The position numbers were made by a program, and so were the translations under genes. Under the pieces are notes generated by a model. The model had not been told where the DNA came from, made no database searches, and saw only the letters and a program-made list of their open reading frames with translations. Below are positions 38,771 to 50,400 of a stretch of 64,000 bases of DNA, one piece after another (the first letter of the stretch is position 1; each line of letters begins with the position of its first letter). The stretch comes from Crotophaga sulcirostris. Lineage: Eukaryota; Chordata; Aves; Cuculiformes; Crotophagidae. The stretch is from assembly GCA_013397455.1 (NCBI GenBank), contig VYZB01000296.1:1038372-1102371 (forward strand), written 5' to 3'.

Positions 38771-41029
38771 TATCCACGTCTCTCTAATCCTTTAAATTCC
38801 TTAAGTGTCAGCCTCTCTGATATTTGTGTGTGAGAATGTCACAGGTTATTGATGTCACACTGTATATATAGACACATGTATCAATATACCGGTTTTGCCT
38901 TTAGTATGCTCCTGGAAGTTTAAATACTTTTCACTTTTCTTCCCCCTTCTTTCTTCCCCTTAATCTTTCTCTCAATTCCCTCTTCCCATCCACAGCAAAA
39001 TTTAACTTAAGTGTTAAAGCGTTAAGGGGAATGGTTGAAGGCAAAAAAAGATTCCTCAGGGATCTAAGTTGAGGTACAGAGCTAAGAAAATAGAGGGAAG
39101 CATACTTTGCTATTTCTGTCTTGTGTTTTTCTTTAAAAAATCCATCAGCAAACCAACCTCTGCTGCTGTTGAAACACTGTTCTTTCTTGAGTGACTTAAA
39201 GAGAGAAGAAGAGAGCAATACCTTTTTTTGGATTTCAAAGGATGTGGGGAAAAGGGGAATTTTCTGTAGCTTCAGCAATGCTGATAATTTCCTTCTACAG
39301 CCCAAGTTGATGCTGTAGCTTAGAAAGCAGTTGAAGTTAAATTTACTAAGTGCTACTTTCTGGGGAGAGATACTTTACTTTTCTGATTCTATTTTGGTTT
39401 ATTGTAACTGATTAGTGGTTTTTCCAATGTATCAGTTTTTCATCATGCTCTGAAATGTGTGTCTGTACCTGTTAGTTTTAACACACTTCAGCAGAAGGTA
39501 TTTGTAGCCTCTAAGGTTAGCTGCAGTACTTCCAGATGCAACAACAAAACCATATGGTTTAGAGACACTAGTTTAAAAAAAACCCAAACATTATCAAGTG
39601 TCTGTTGCAACAGTTCTCTAATGTGATTTCTATTTTCTATATTTGCTCAGAAAAGCTAAAAGGAAAGTGTTAGGAGATTTTATTTCAGTCTTTCTAATGA
39701 TTCATAATTAATAATTTTGCAGGAAAACAATATATTTACCTTCATATTTGCATTGCATGCCAAAACTGATCACTTAGTCATTCTAGAACTCTTTTATCAA
39801 AAATTCTACAAAGAATAGTAGCTATTTCTATTCTTGGCAGTTCTATATCCAACTCCAGTGATGGGAAGAGGAGAAGCAGTGACCGTGCCGAGGCAGCTGC
39901 CCAAGGCTGGCTGGGGAGCACAGGGGCAGAGGGGGATGAGTGACACTGCTGCGTGAAGAAAGGGAAAAGAGGAGAATTCAGCAGTGTATCCTTTTGTGAT
40001 GTTTATATCAACCCCGAGCATTTCAGTTCTCTAAATATACTTTAATAACAAAATCTACAGGAAGAAGATAACAAAAAATACCAAACATAGTCTTATTCCA
40101 CTACAGCCATCTGTGAGTTCAGTTTTGTTTGGTTTTGTTTTGCCTATTTGCTGCAGAAGATCTAAGGCTCAGAACTGCAGAGGACTTCCATGAGGACAAG
40201 GAATGAAAGTGTTTGTTTTCCTTGTTCCAGATGTACCCAGATCTTACAAAGGGTAACATTCATATAAAATATCCACAAAGGCAGCAAAACATGTCAGGTT
40301 ACTTGCAGAAGCAAGCACGTGCAGTCAGGTCTCCCAGTATATATGCACTCTTAGGTCGGGATGAGTTTAAATCCTGTGCTTAGAGGATGTGAGAGAGATA
40401 TACTTGATTTATCACATATTTGATTTATTTAACCCTACTGAAATGAACAGATTTACTCCAGAGGAAGACTGGAGTAACATGGGGTTTAATCAAACTGCCT
40501 CTCACTTCTGCTTGAGCTCACTACTGAATGCAGATAGCCTGCTAATGTAATGAAAGTATGTGTTATTTAATACAGAGTTGTTAAAAACATTTAAATCTTG
40601 TCTGGATCGTTGTGCACATTACTATTATTTTGAATATTCCACAAGTGTATCTCTTGATACAAACAAATGAAATTGCTTTCATATATATAAAATATAATTA
40701 TACTCCACAAGGGATAAAGCAGTAAACACCATGTTTCAATGCTCGATATGCATTGTTTAGCATTTAAACTATTGATTAAAGATGCAGATAATCTAGTCAG
40801 CATTATTTTGTAATAATCACATTTCTTCCTAGGAATACAGGCCTACTGCATATGCGCTGTGCTGTTGGCACACCGAAGGGTGCAGTAGATTAGAACTGCA
40901 GAAGACAAATGGTGGCATTATTTATGTAGATCCCCTAAAATGAAGGGAACTCCTTCTTCAGGTTTCTTTAGAAACTAAATAGTTAGTTTCCAGAACTACC
41001 TGATTTTTAAAGTCTGGACAACCAGAGGG
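38771..41029. other. Non-coding DNA, nothing recognised
   Basis: AT-rich non-coding sequence. An acceptor-like tract ends at 40833 ('CACATTTCTTCCTAG') without a convincing donor. No repeat or gene was recognised. Confidence 0.5.
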
Positions 41030-41440
41030 AAAACTACATTTTCTCTATCTTTAAAATACATAACAAAGATGAACTCAGGAGCTATAAACCAGTGTGCCTA
41101 ACTTCAGTATTTAGTAAATTAACTGAAAAATAACTCTAGAGTTATAATAAATCTGATATTATAAGGAGAAATTGCAGTGCTCCCCAAAGGGGAATTTTCT
41201 TTCCTCCACGGTGCCAGCAAAATAAAAAATAGCTAAGAAGTGATACATATAATTTATTTGGGGTTTTAAAAAGCTGAAGAGGCTATTAAGGAAACTAAGA
41301 GTAATCACAGGGTAGGACATAATGGACTTTCATGGACTAGAAACTTATTAAGGAGGGAAACAAAGAATGAAATAAATGGCTTTAGCAAGTTGAAAATTGG
41401 GCTGAAGATTTAATTCTGTTTTAATATCTCAAGGATTTTA
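41030..41440 (+). repeat. Ancient CR1/L3-like LINE, reverse transcriptase fragment
   Basis: Translating 41068-41130 gives DELRSYKPVCLTSVFSKLTE, which lines up with the (N/S)Y(R/K)PVSLTSV-SK--EK reverse transcriptase motif of CR1/L2/L3-clade LINEs. Further along, a 'GGGAAACAAAGAATGAAATA' block followed by AATGGCTTTAGCAAGTTGAAAA words fits the downstream domain of the same clade. Frames are broken by stops and indels, so the copy is dead. This is the best protein-level evidence for an old LINE in the window. Confidence 0.65.
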
Positions 41441-44400
41441 TTTATGGCATTGGGCAATATACTGTCATAGATACCTTCAGGATTTAGATAAATCGACAGT
41501 GAAATGTCCTTTCTGTTAATACGAGCAAGCTACTCTTTATGGTATTTTGGGGATTTTTTTCTGTTTCACTCAAATGCCAATGGTCTTTTCCAGGAAATGT
41601 AAATACCTGTAGATGGGAAAAGTTTTTATTACTTGATAGACAGATAATATTTTCAAGTCAACAGTTTAAATGCTACAGTCTAAAAAATCCACCTTTATTT
41701 GTTTGCTTTTATTATTAGAATGGTAGCTGGTGTAATAATAAACTTGCATTAGGATATAAACCTGTAATTAAAAATTGACAGATGTTATGGAAAAAAACCA
41801 TCACAGTAGATCATCCAATTGATGTTCCTGTCCAAATTGAAAGCTTTTCTCAGGAATGCTTTTGTGTACCGTGTGAAAGCTGCTTCTAAGTGACAGCATT
41901 GACCACTTCATGAGTTTTTCTTTCTCCAGTCCAATGGATTGTTTCGTTAGAAATCCACAGACTTGCTCGTATTTGAGTCTTCAAATTACTTGGAATTTCA
42001 CAATGAAATATTGTCCTCAGACTTGAACACAAGGGTATGTTTCATAAAACAAGATTTTTTTCATTTTCAGTCTTTAGGCTGTTTGTGTGCATTTGAATTC
42101 ATGTTTTTATCTGCATGGCCAGGAATGGTACTGGGCTATCAGTTGGCAGAAAGTGTTTCATGTGTTCAGCGCATGTTCCAAGGGCTCTTACATCTTGGTA
42201 AAGTTGTAGGACAGCTGTCAGATATATGAAGGGCTTTTACAAAAATAGACAATAATGCATTAGGGTGAATAATTGTAAGGAAAAAATATTTTGACTGAGT
42301 ATTAAGAAGAGAGTCTCTTCTAACCTGGGGCAGGGAAAAACACAGGAATGGTTTACAGGCAGTGGTTAAAGATGCTGCTTCATAGCAGAGCTGGTAAAAT
42401 ATCCCTGAAGGTAGATGGAACAGCAAAACTAATTTAATTTAGAACAATGTCTTGAAATGTAAGCTCAATTATGTAAATTGTTGAGACAGTTCAGGATAAG
42501 GGAGTGCTTGGAGTCTCTGCTTTGAGGGTTATCAGAAAAGGCAAACGTGCTCCCTGGGGCAGTGGTACCTGTCTAAATTTCTGTTATCAGTGGACTCATG
42601 AGATTTATGGATTTCTGTTCCTTAATGAGCTTCTCAAAAGCATTTGTAGCCGTCAGAATCCTCTCTCCTAAATCCCTCGCTTGTTTATAGACTTGCTTCA
42701 TCACAACAACTCTGTTGCTCTTATTCAAGGCTCATCTTGGTCTTGGAGATCTTGGGTCAGTGTAAAGGAGTGGTTTAAGTGTGGACCCTGGTGACAACAA
42801 GTAGCTGCAGTTTTTCTTACGAAGGTCCCATTGTCATTAGTATGGCAAGGACTCATTCACTGTGTTAAATTTCATAGTTGTATTGATTTTTGTCATGTGT
42901 TCAGGAGTGCTTCTTAGCCTCAGATACTTTTAAGTTTAATATTGGACAATCTGAACTTTGGTTTGATATTATATAAAATTATGTTTCTATTTATCTGTGA
43001 GGACTGAACAGAGGGTGAATGTGTTCTATCACTGCCTCTCAGGATGTTTCTGTTTAATGATGCTAACTCCCTTTTACTTGATTAGGGACTTAGCGCTATC
43101 AAAACAGTCATGCAGATTTTATTACTGGTCTACAGAGATGCTGTTTCATTCTGTTCCTTGGACAGATGAATAGTTTTTGACACAAATCTATGTGAACACC
43201 TTTATTTGCCTTTATTTTATAAAGAGGCCACCCAGTGAGCTATTTCAGTGGAAAGGAAAAAAAAAATTGTTTACATGTACCTAGGGAGGATGATTTGATG
43301 TAACAATAATAATAAAATATGCTGATGTGATCATAATAACATTTTCATTACATGCGGGTGGAAACCGAGTCTTGTGTTACTGATGAGATACTGATGATGA
43401 ATAATCAGCTTCACATCCTAGGGAGGTAAACACAATCTGTGTCTGAATGTATATCAAGGGAAATCCTTCATCTATTTTCATGAGTCTTTTTGCATGGGTG
43501 GTGTTCTTAGATTCTTTTTTGGTATGATTCTTTTCCATTCAGCCCACTCATTTTTATTATAGCGGTCGTGCTGGGGCACCCCTTTGCTGTGCACAGCTCT
43601 GGTTTCACCACGCGCAGGGAGGTGGCCGTGGTGGGGGAGCTGGTCATGCAGAGTCCTCAGAGAGGGACACAAGAGAAAGCCAGACTTGACCTCAAAAAAG
43701 GAAGATAGACAAACAGTCAGATGCAAGGAGAGAAATAATGGCAGAATTTCACTGTGGGGAAGGGTATAGCAAAGAGGGATCCCAGCAGAGGTTGTGGAGA
43801 GGCAGTTCTGCCCAGGCTGGCAAGGGACAGATACACAAATAATGTTTGCAGCTAAATTTTTAGCATTAAGAAAGCAACACTGTAGAACTGAGCACTCAAC
43901 TTCAGCTTTGCCTGGTAAAGAACCTGCAATGATGCAGATAACTTTTCAAAATAGGCATATTTCTGGAGAAATGATAGATGTTTACTGAAGCATCTTTCCT
44001 TATGATCTTTTTCAACACTGATTATTGCACTAAACATTCAATAAATAAAGCAATATCTCTTCTCTCATCTGAGTTTTATCACTGATTTGTAATAAATGAA
44101 ATTGTCATATTACAGCATAATGAAAAAAAATTATGTCTAAATATGTATTTTAAGAACATGATAAACCACTTTGAGTCGTAGAAGCCATTTATAAAGATCA
44201 GCTCATTAGTGAAAATTTACATACCTGTATTTTTCCCTCTCTGACTTTCCTGTACAGTAATTTGGGCCTTAACTTATGTTTATCAAGTAAAGCCCTCATG
44301 TCAGTAGAAATCCCTAAATGAGATTTGCTGGTTTCAATGTTCTGAGGTACCCACTAACCAAGGGTGTAAAAGATAACGTAAAGACAGAAAAAGGCAGACC

Positions 44401-45688
44401 TAAGGGTATCTTCCTAGTAATGTGTCTACTGCTAAATGCTGCTGTTGAAATGGAAACTGGATTAAGTTACGCTGATGTGCAAGTTAACTATGAGAAATAG
44501 AAGTGTCATAGTGACCTCCATGATATTGGAGAATCAGTTCTTCCTAAAGGAATTGTTCATTTTAAACCATAAGTTTCTCTCAGTTCTAGTTTAGGCGTTG
44601 CTAGACATTTATGCCAGCTTCGGAAAAATACTAGAAAGTAGGTCGAATCTTAGTCACAAAAATGCTGAAAAACTGCAAAAAAATTGTTAGTTTAATCTTC
44701 TGTTTCATCCTGTATGTGATAGTTCTAAGGTGGTTTTCTTTCAAGGCTACTGTTATGCAAGGCTGCTTTTAAGTATGCACTCTTTTAGTCAAAATGAACT
44801 TATTTTTGCACTGTGGGATGACTATGGAGTAATAAACAATAGGCAAACCAAATTTTTGAGGTTTTGTTAGTGGTATGGGCTTCTGCTTGGATTCTGCAGT
44901 GCTGAATCAAAATAAGATTTTCTTTTTCAAATTGGTTCAGGTTTTCGTAAGTGAATGTGATGATTTCTTTTTAAATTGCATGTTTAATAATAAAAACTTT
45001 ACTTGTTGACTTACTGCAGTGCTATTTTCAGCTAATAATACCAATGTTGATGAAATCTCTGTTGTGCTTTTTAACTAGTAATCACAGTGTTTAGAATGTA
45101 AGTAATTAAAAGCTTTATGTTTATGAATTTATTTGTTTGCTTTCAGTTTTCCGTTTGCAAAAATGTTGGAATTTGGCCATTTTGTTCTGATGCTGTTGCA
45201 CTGCTTAGCTTAGAGATGAAAAAATTACTTTTACGTATATAGTGTGCTTCTTTCTTAAATTATGTGTTAATAAATTAACTTCACTGTACTTTAAGGCAAG
45301 GTTCTGGCACTTGGGTTGGAAAAGGACAATAGCTGAAATAAGTACTAAAATTAAGATGATGTCAAGTATATTGAGCATGGTTAGTATTGGATAATTAGTG
45401 GTGTACAGGGGCCTTTAGTAGATACCAGACAGTAAAAACTAACTTTATTTCTTTGCCACATTATGCTTCATCTTAGTCATAATCTTTTTGTGGATACTGG
45501 CCAAATTCTGCAGACCTATGACTTTTAGATATACCTTGCATAAATGTAAGCTGATGAAACCAGCTTCACAAGGAAAGGGGGTATTGAGCAATTCTTCTCT
45601 TTAACATTGATTTTTCCTTTTTTTTTTCTGAAAAACCAGAATATTTTCTGAGGACACATCTTTAAGTTGCTTTCTTGTATTATTTCAG
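41441..45688. other. Non-coding DNA, nothing recognised
   Basis: AT-rich sequence with a small GC-richer patch near 43560-43640. Several A/T runs and short overlapping frames are present. No gene, RNA or recognised repeat family was found. Confidence 0.5.
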
Positions 45689-45757
45689 ATGGTGAATGCC
45701 AACAGTGGTACTACATATGTGGCCATGATGGGAAGAAGATACGTCAGTGGGCGGTGG
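45689..45757 (+). CDS. Possible optional cassette exon, 69 bases
   Basis: A strong acceptor ('GCTTTCTTGTATTATTTCAG') is followed after 69 bases by a weak donor (GTGG then GTGAAT). The 23 codons (beginning MVNANSGTTYVAMMGRRYVS) would fit between the segments at 37382 and 46993 without changing phase. The frame beyond the donor closes at TGA after eight more codons. The donor is poor and another frame is also open here, so support is weaker than for the neighbouring candidates. It may be just an orphan acceptor. Confidence 0.15.
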
Positions 45758-46992
45758 GTGAATTTGGTTTTAATGACTTTGTGAAAGCAAAAGGATCGTT
45801 GTTGTGTAGGAAATGTCAATGTAGGGCATGAACCAAAATCTTCCTCACTGAAACTTCTGGTTTGGTCCTTTAGTTCCACAAATATCAAAACTGTAAAAAA
45901 TGAAATCCTTAAAAGTAGAAACTTAACCTAAGCATGCAAAATTTTCTGTATTTTTAGCCAAGAGTAAATTTAAGTATTTTTTTTAGTAAGTTTATGCTTT
46001 TCACTAAATACTAAATCTTCAACAATTGGTGCAGAACTTCTGCACAGAAACAGCACCATACAAAACTCATGCTGAGAAAGGAGAATCTAAAAAGTTATTA
46101 AGCCTTTAAAACTTTGCCTTTTGTGCTATTGTTTGTTATGAAATGTTTTTTGAAATGCAGAGGATTGCAATTCACGTAAGAAAGATCTCTTTTCCTCTTA
46201 TTGTTACCAAAGCCTGTGATGTTACTGTCATGTGACCAAAGAATTATGTCAATACAGTATTTTTGCACTCTTATTCTACCTTCGATTTGTGTTTCTTTCA
46301 TTAGATTTTTTTTTATTTCCCTAGAAATAAGATTTCTGTGGGAAACAGTTTCACGTGCTCCTGTAGCGTTGAAAGGCATCGTAGGGTCCCTGACGTAGCT
46401 TCTGGAAGATGTGGTTTGATGCTGAGTTCCTGCTGAAACGGTTGAAGTCAAACACTGCTCAGCTGCATTTAAGAATTACCTTCTTCATTAAATTCCTTTC
46501 CTAAATTGGTCTGTAATCTCAGCTTAAAAACGTCCTGGTAAAAGCTCATGACTTCTATCAGCTGTGAAATTATACAGTCCATAGTTTAAATTCATTAAAT
46601 AGTTATGTGGAAAGGGGAGCAAGCCATCTGTAATAATCTAAAATTGCTGACACAGTACTCATAATAGGTTCTTTCTCAGAGGTTTTTATTGCTGTTATAT
46701 AAGAAATCATCGATTTACAAGTTCAAAGAAACTTTCAAAATAGATCTTTTTTAGTTATATTTTTGAGTGATGTAGCAGGAGACCATGAAGATATTGCTCA
46801 TAATAATTAGAGCTGTGAAACCTTGGGAAAATATGCCTAGGGACAAGGGAGACTTCTTTATTTACAGAAAGTTTGAAGAATACTTTAAGATGGAGGAGTA
46901 TATTTAAAATCCAAGTTAAAGTAGACACATACTCTGGAAATAACTGCAGTCAGGTACATTTTTTTTTTTCTTTTAACTTCTTCATTTTGTAG

Positions 46993-47088
46993 AGATTAAT
47001 ATGCAGACCTCAGCTACAAAATCGTCGCACGCTTGTGCAACGCAGTCTAGATTTTGCATCCTCTTTTGCATCACTCATTGTACAACAG
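46993..47088 (+). CDS. Candidate 96-base coding exon, unrecognised protein
   Basis: A long pyrimidine tract (46960-46990) leads to an acceptor at TTTTGTAG, and the donor is CAACAG then GTAACT. The 96 bases are exactly 32 codons, open in the frame that starts and ends on codon boundaries (begins RLICRPQLQNRRTLVQRSLD). That is the only frame that can continue into 48908. The segment has four CpG within about 30 bases (near 47022-47043) in DNA that is otherwise CpG-poor, as coding sequence often does. The translation is basic at first and then has a hydrophobic stretch (FASSFASLIV). No family is recognised. Confidence 0.33.
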
Positions 47089-48907
47089 GTAACTCCAGGA
47101 CGAAACCAGTGGGATTTATGCCGTGAGTAGTTCCAGGTTGTAACTGAAGAACACAGAGCCTGGAGCAGGAGAAGGCTTTCTCAGCCTCCAGTGTGGGCAA
47201 TATTTTCACTAAATAGCACAACTGACAGTTTGTCACATGCTGGAACAACAGAATTACTATTTGGCCCAGGCTGTGGAAATGAGTTCTGGGAGAAGAGGAG
47301 GCCTGGAGGGTTTATTTGAGTTGTTTCGACTTGAGATAGTGGACAGCATTTGGAATCAACTGGGCAAATGAGCTTTTTTTTCATAACTCATTTACCTTTC
47401 TTAGCAAGCTAGCCACAGAAATAATATAACTCTGGGACTTGGAGTCCTTTGTTTCATTATTCTTGTTATAACAAACACTTAAATGTCTTTTTTTAATTCA
47501 GCTATCTTCCTGACTTAGGCATCATATTATATTCCTTATATTCCAGTCCATACTTTCTAACCTCCTGCTCGTACATCTATTAATATTCAAGCTGGACCGA
47601 TGCTACAATTCAGTGTGAATAAATGCACCGAGAAATGATTTCTTGCAAAGTCTGCACAGTATGCTGCAGATGACATCCTGACCTCTAGAGCAACAGATTC
47701 ATTAATTTTGGCAGAAAATCACAATTTCTACTTTCAAACTATTGATTTTCCAAGAAAATACTGCAATGCCTTGTCATTAACACCTATTTAGACAACTACA
47801 GCAATGGTACAGCTAGGTCATTTGTACAGAATTAACTAATTAATGCTGGGTTTTTTGAGGTAAGAGGAAGCCCTGTGAGCAGATACACAATACCACTCAA
47901 CATCAGTTTTTGGTTTTTTTTCCACCACCTTCTAGATGTAAAACTCCTAGCCTAAGGGGGGAAACGATATTATTTCTAGTTCCATTCTGTAATGAAAGCA
48001 GAGGTAACTTATTTTTAACCAGATTTTTTTCTGACCAGTTTTAGTTAGTCTTAGATTTATCTAATTCTAGTTAAGAAGTTACTATTTTTAATTTTGTACA
48101 ATCCTGTTTTTTATGAAGTTTCAAGTTTGCCAAAATTTAACTGTTACATGATAACAGGTGAAACCTCTGGAAATACGTTTGTTGCTTTATGGTTATATTT
48201 GTGTTAAGAGTTCCAGTTTAAAACGCACACAGTTATAATAAGTGTCACAAAAATAACTTCTCTTCAATATTTTGTACTGGTCAGTATCAAGTACTGGAGT
48301 GATTATTCTGTAGATTAAATTTTTTTGGCATAAACTGTGGGACATACTGAGGAGCTGGAGAAGTTAATCTGTTTGATGGTAATGTTAGCTCTAGGCCCTC
48401 ATTACGCTTAATTTTATAAAAGAGAAAAGGACTATTAACTTCAGTGTGACATTTGAAGAGGTGAAAAAGTCTTTGAGTAATTGGAACTGCAGTTAGCAAT
48501 AATCTGCATGTCTTGTCACTCCTATTGACGAGCAAAGACTTGAAGGACAGTTTTCATATCTGTGACTCCAACATTTATAAAGAAACTGCCATTTATTCTT
48601 TCCTGTATGTCTCCATGCTGACCTCTGATGTTTTCTGAGACAGGGAAAGCTCTTCCTGTTCCACCTGTCCTAACACCACAGTGAGACTACTCATGTATGA
48701 GAAATAAGCCATGTGTTCAGGTGTCTTTCTCAGTATTCTTACTTCAGTTGAACAAACTTCCCTCCTCTGCAATTCCCAATTGTAAAATGGGAATGGCCGT
48801 GATGGGGATGCACAGGATTTTGAAGCATCAGAAAAATGGCTGTCTCTCTCTACGTTAAGCCATTGAACAGTGTAATGATTTTAATTCTTCCTGCATGAAT
48901 TCACCAG
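47089..48907. other. Putative intron, nothing recognised
   Basis: AT-rich non-coding sequence with no recognised repeat family. It separates two candidate coding exons by 1.8 kb. Confidence 0.45.
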
Positions 48908-49017
48908 GTGTATGAAGATAACATAGATCTTCCCAAAATTATTGCAATTCCACAGAGTGAACTTGAGGAGTCAGGAGGGTCTGACTTCTATGGAGTGTTG
49001 TACACAGCTGGTGCCAG
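48908..49017 (+). CDS. Candidate 110-base coding exon, unrecognised protein
   Basis: The acceptor is 'TTCTTCCTGCATGAATTCAC' then CAG, and the donor is GCCAG then GTGAAA. Only one frame is open and it is closed by a TGA about ten bases before the acceptor and another TGA at the donor itself, so the open stretch matches the splice-bounded segment closely. It reads VYEDNIDLPKIIAIPQSELE followed by ESGGSDFYGVLYTAGA, acidic and protein-like in composition, and leaves two bases. Of the candidates this is the most convincing single exon. I recognise no domain; a fragment of a larger gene with exons outside this ORF is possible. Confidence 0.38.
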
Positions 49018-49193
49018 GTGAAATGGTGTGAAGTACTCTCTTGATCCGAATTCAAAAGTCTTCATAATCCATTGTAAAAAAAAGGTGATCTGTAGTTATA
49101 CCTTCTTGAAGAGTCATGCTAAAGAAATCTGCACCACGCACTGATGTCTTTCTTTTATCTACATAATTTTTCTAAGACATATTTTAGGAATAC

Positions 49194-49233
49194 TGAAAGT
49201 ATTAATATCTACTTGAAAGTATTAATATCTACT
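49194..49233 (+). repeat. Perfect 20-base tandem duplication
   Basis: The unit 'TGAAAGTATTAATATCTACT' occurs twice in direct succession (49194-49213 and 49214-49233) without mismatch. It lies in the short candidate intron between 49017 and 49299. Identity of the copies suggests a recent slippage or duplication. Confidence 0.97.
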
Positions 49234-49298
49234 TTAGGTACTTGTACTACATAAGTTTAATTACCTCTGCTTGTTAAATTTCTTTTCATTTATGACAG

Positions 49299-49362
49299 AA
49301 TACGGAAGGCAGGAGGAGGGAGAGAAAGGATATGTTAATCCATAATACAGCTTGTTTAAAAG
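49299..49362 (+). CDS. Candidate exon with the stop codon of the small protein
   Basis: A strong acceptor ('AATTTCTTTTCATTTATGACAG') and a strong donor (TTTAAAAG then GTAAGC) enclose 64 bases. Entered with the two bases left by 49017, the frame reads R, then IRKAGGGRERIC, and ends at TAA (49336-49338). The stop is 24 bases before the donor, so a further 3' UTR exon would not by itself trigger nonsense-mediated decay. A different frame is open across the whole 64 bases, so an alternative reading is possible. No 3' terminal exon with a polyadenylation signal could be assigned with confidence. Confidence 0.28.
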
Positions 49363-50109
49363 GTAAGCGCATTTTTCGTAGGCATTTTCAAATTACTGAG
49401 AAAAATGTTGTAAATTTCAATATTTTTTAAAAAATTGCAGAATATACAGAAAGAACTTTTCAAAGATTCAAATACTTCTTCAGAGTATTCTTTCTGTAGA
49501 AATTGTGATGATATAGATAGAAGGTTTGGAATATAAATTTGTCAACCACCTGTATCTCATCACTCACTGGGTCGTCGACTTATATTAACATAGTAACTAA
49601 CTAAAGACAGGTCATTCTGTTTTGAACAGCATATTGTTATATTGAAGCATAGCTGTGTTTGAGAAATGAGCAACTCCAACATTTTGGAATTTCTTATGGA
49701 AGAGCAAGGCAGTGTGTTGCTGGAGCTGACTCGTCTGTGCCTAAGGACGGCTGCTGGGGAGCGGGTCAGACAAATTGCTGTGTGAACTCTGCCAGCATCA
49801 ACAACACTGAAATATCTCCATGTAATAGAGGTCAGTAAACCCCAGCAAAATTGCTTTATCATAATTTTTCTTATCCATTTGCTAGTCTTGACAGAAAAGA
49901 GAATTAGATTGCTAAACCTAAGATATTAGAAAAAAGAGATGTCACTGTTATAGGGCTGTGTAATGTAGTCTTCATTCGGGTATACAGTTATGATATTAGT
50001 ACAAAATATATTTCAGATTGTTAGTTAATTTCATCTACATACAGTATTTAAAAAAATGTGAATTTGAGCAGGAATGTGTACAGAAGAAAACTGTTAGGGT
50101 AATACGTAA
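49363..50109. other. Non-coding DNA, nothing recognised
   Basis: AT-rich sequence. A 100-codon minus-strand frame at 49560-49862 has no splice context or recognisable features. Confidence 0.5.
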
Positions 50110-50400
50110 AACAGAAAACTTAATTTATGGTTTATTTAGCCTACCAAAATGAAAGATGAAAAGGGATGAGACTTTTATTTTCAAATACCTGAAGGGGTTA
50201 AAAATTGGAAGAAACTAGTGAAGAAGATGCTGCTACTGGCACAATAACCAGTAAGTCACAAAGAAATGGTGACTGGAAGGAAGATGAATTTTAACCGCTT
50301 GGAGAGAGAGGTTTTGGATCTGTCTCCCAGTGATTGTGGTATTGTAAAGGTCTCAACATTTTAACTGATACCTTTAGCAAGTTTATGAAAGTGTTTATAC
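50110..50400 (+). repeat. Ancient CR1/L3-like LINE, post-RT region
   Basis: The order of elements matches the region after the reverse transcriptase in old CR1/L3 LINEs. A degraded TTTAGCCT-ccaaaa-GATGAAAAGGG block is followed by 'TTTTCAAATACCTGAAGGGG', 'AAAAATTGGAAGAAACTAG', and a GGAAGGAAGATGAATTTTAACC block. The conserved 'f-yl-gv' stretch is readable as FQIPEGVKNWKK. All frames are broken. The copy is old, and its end near 50400 is uncertain. Confidence 0.55.

Noticed and set aside
45685..45888. Zinc-finger-like reading with several Cys and His (CGHDGKK, CRKCQC)
   Set aside because: The Cys/His spacing matches no known finger, and the segment has no matching splice donor in that frame.
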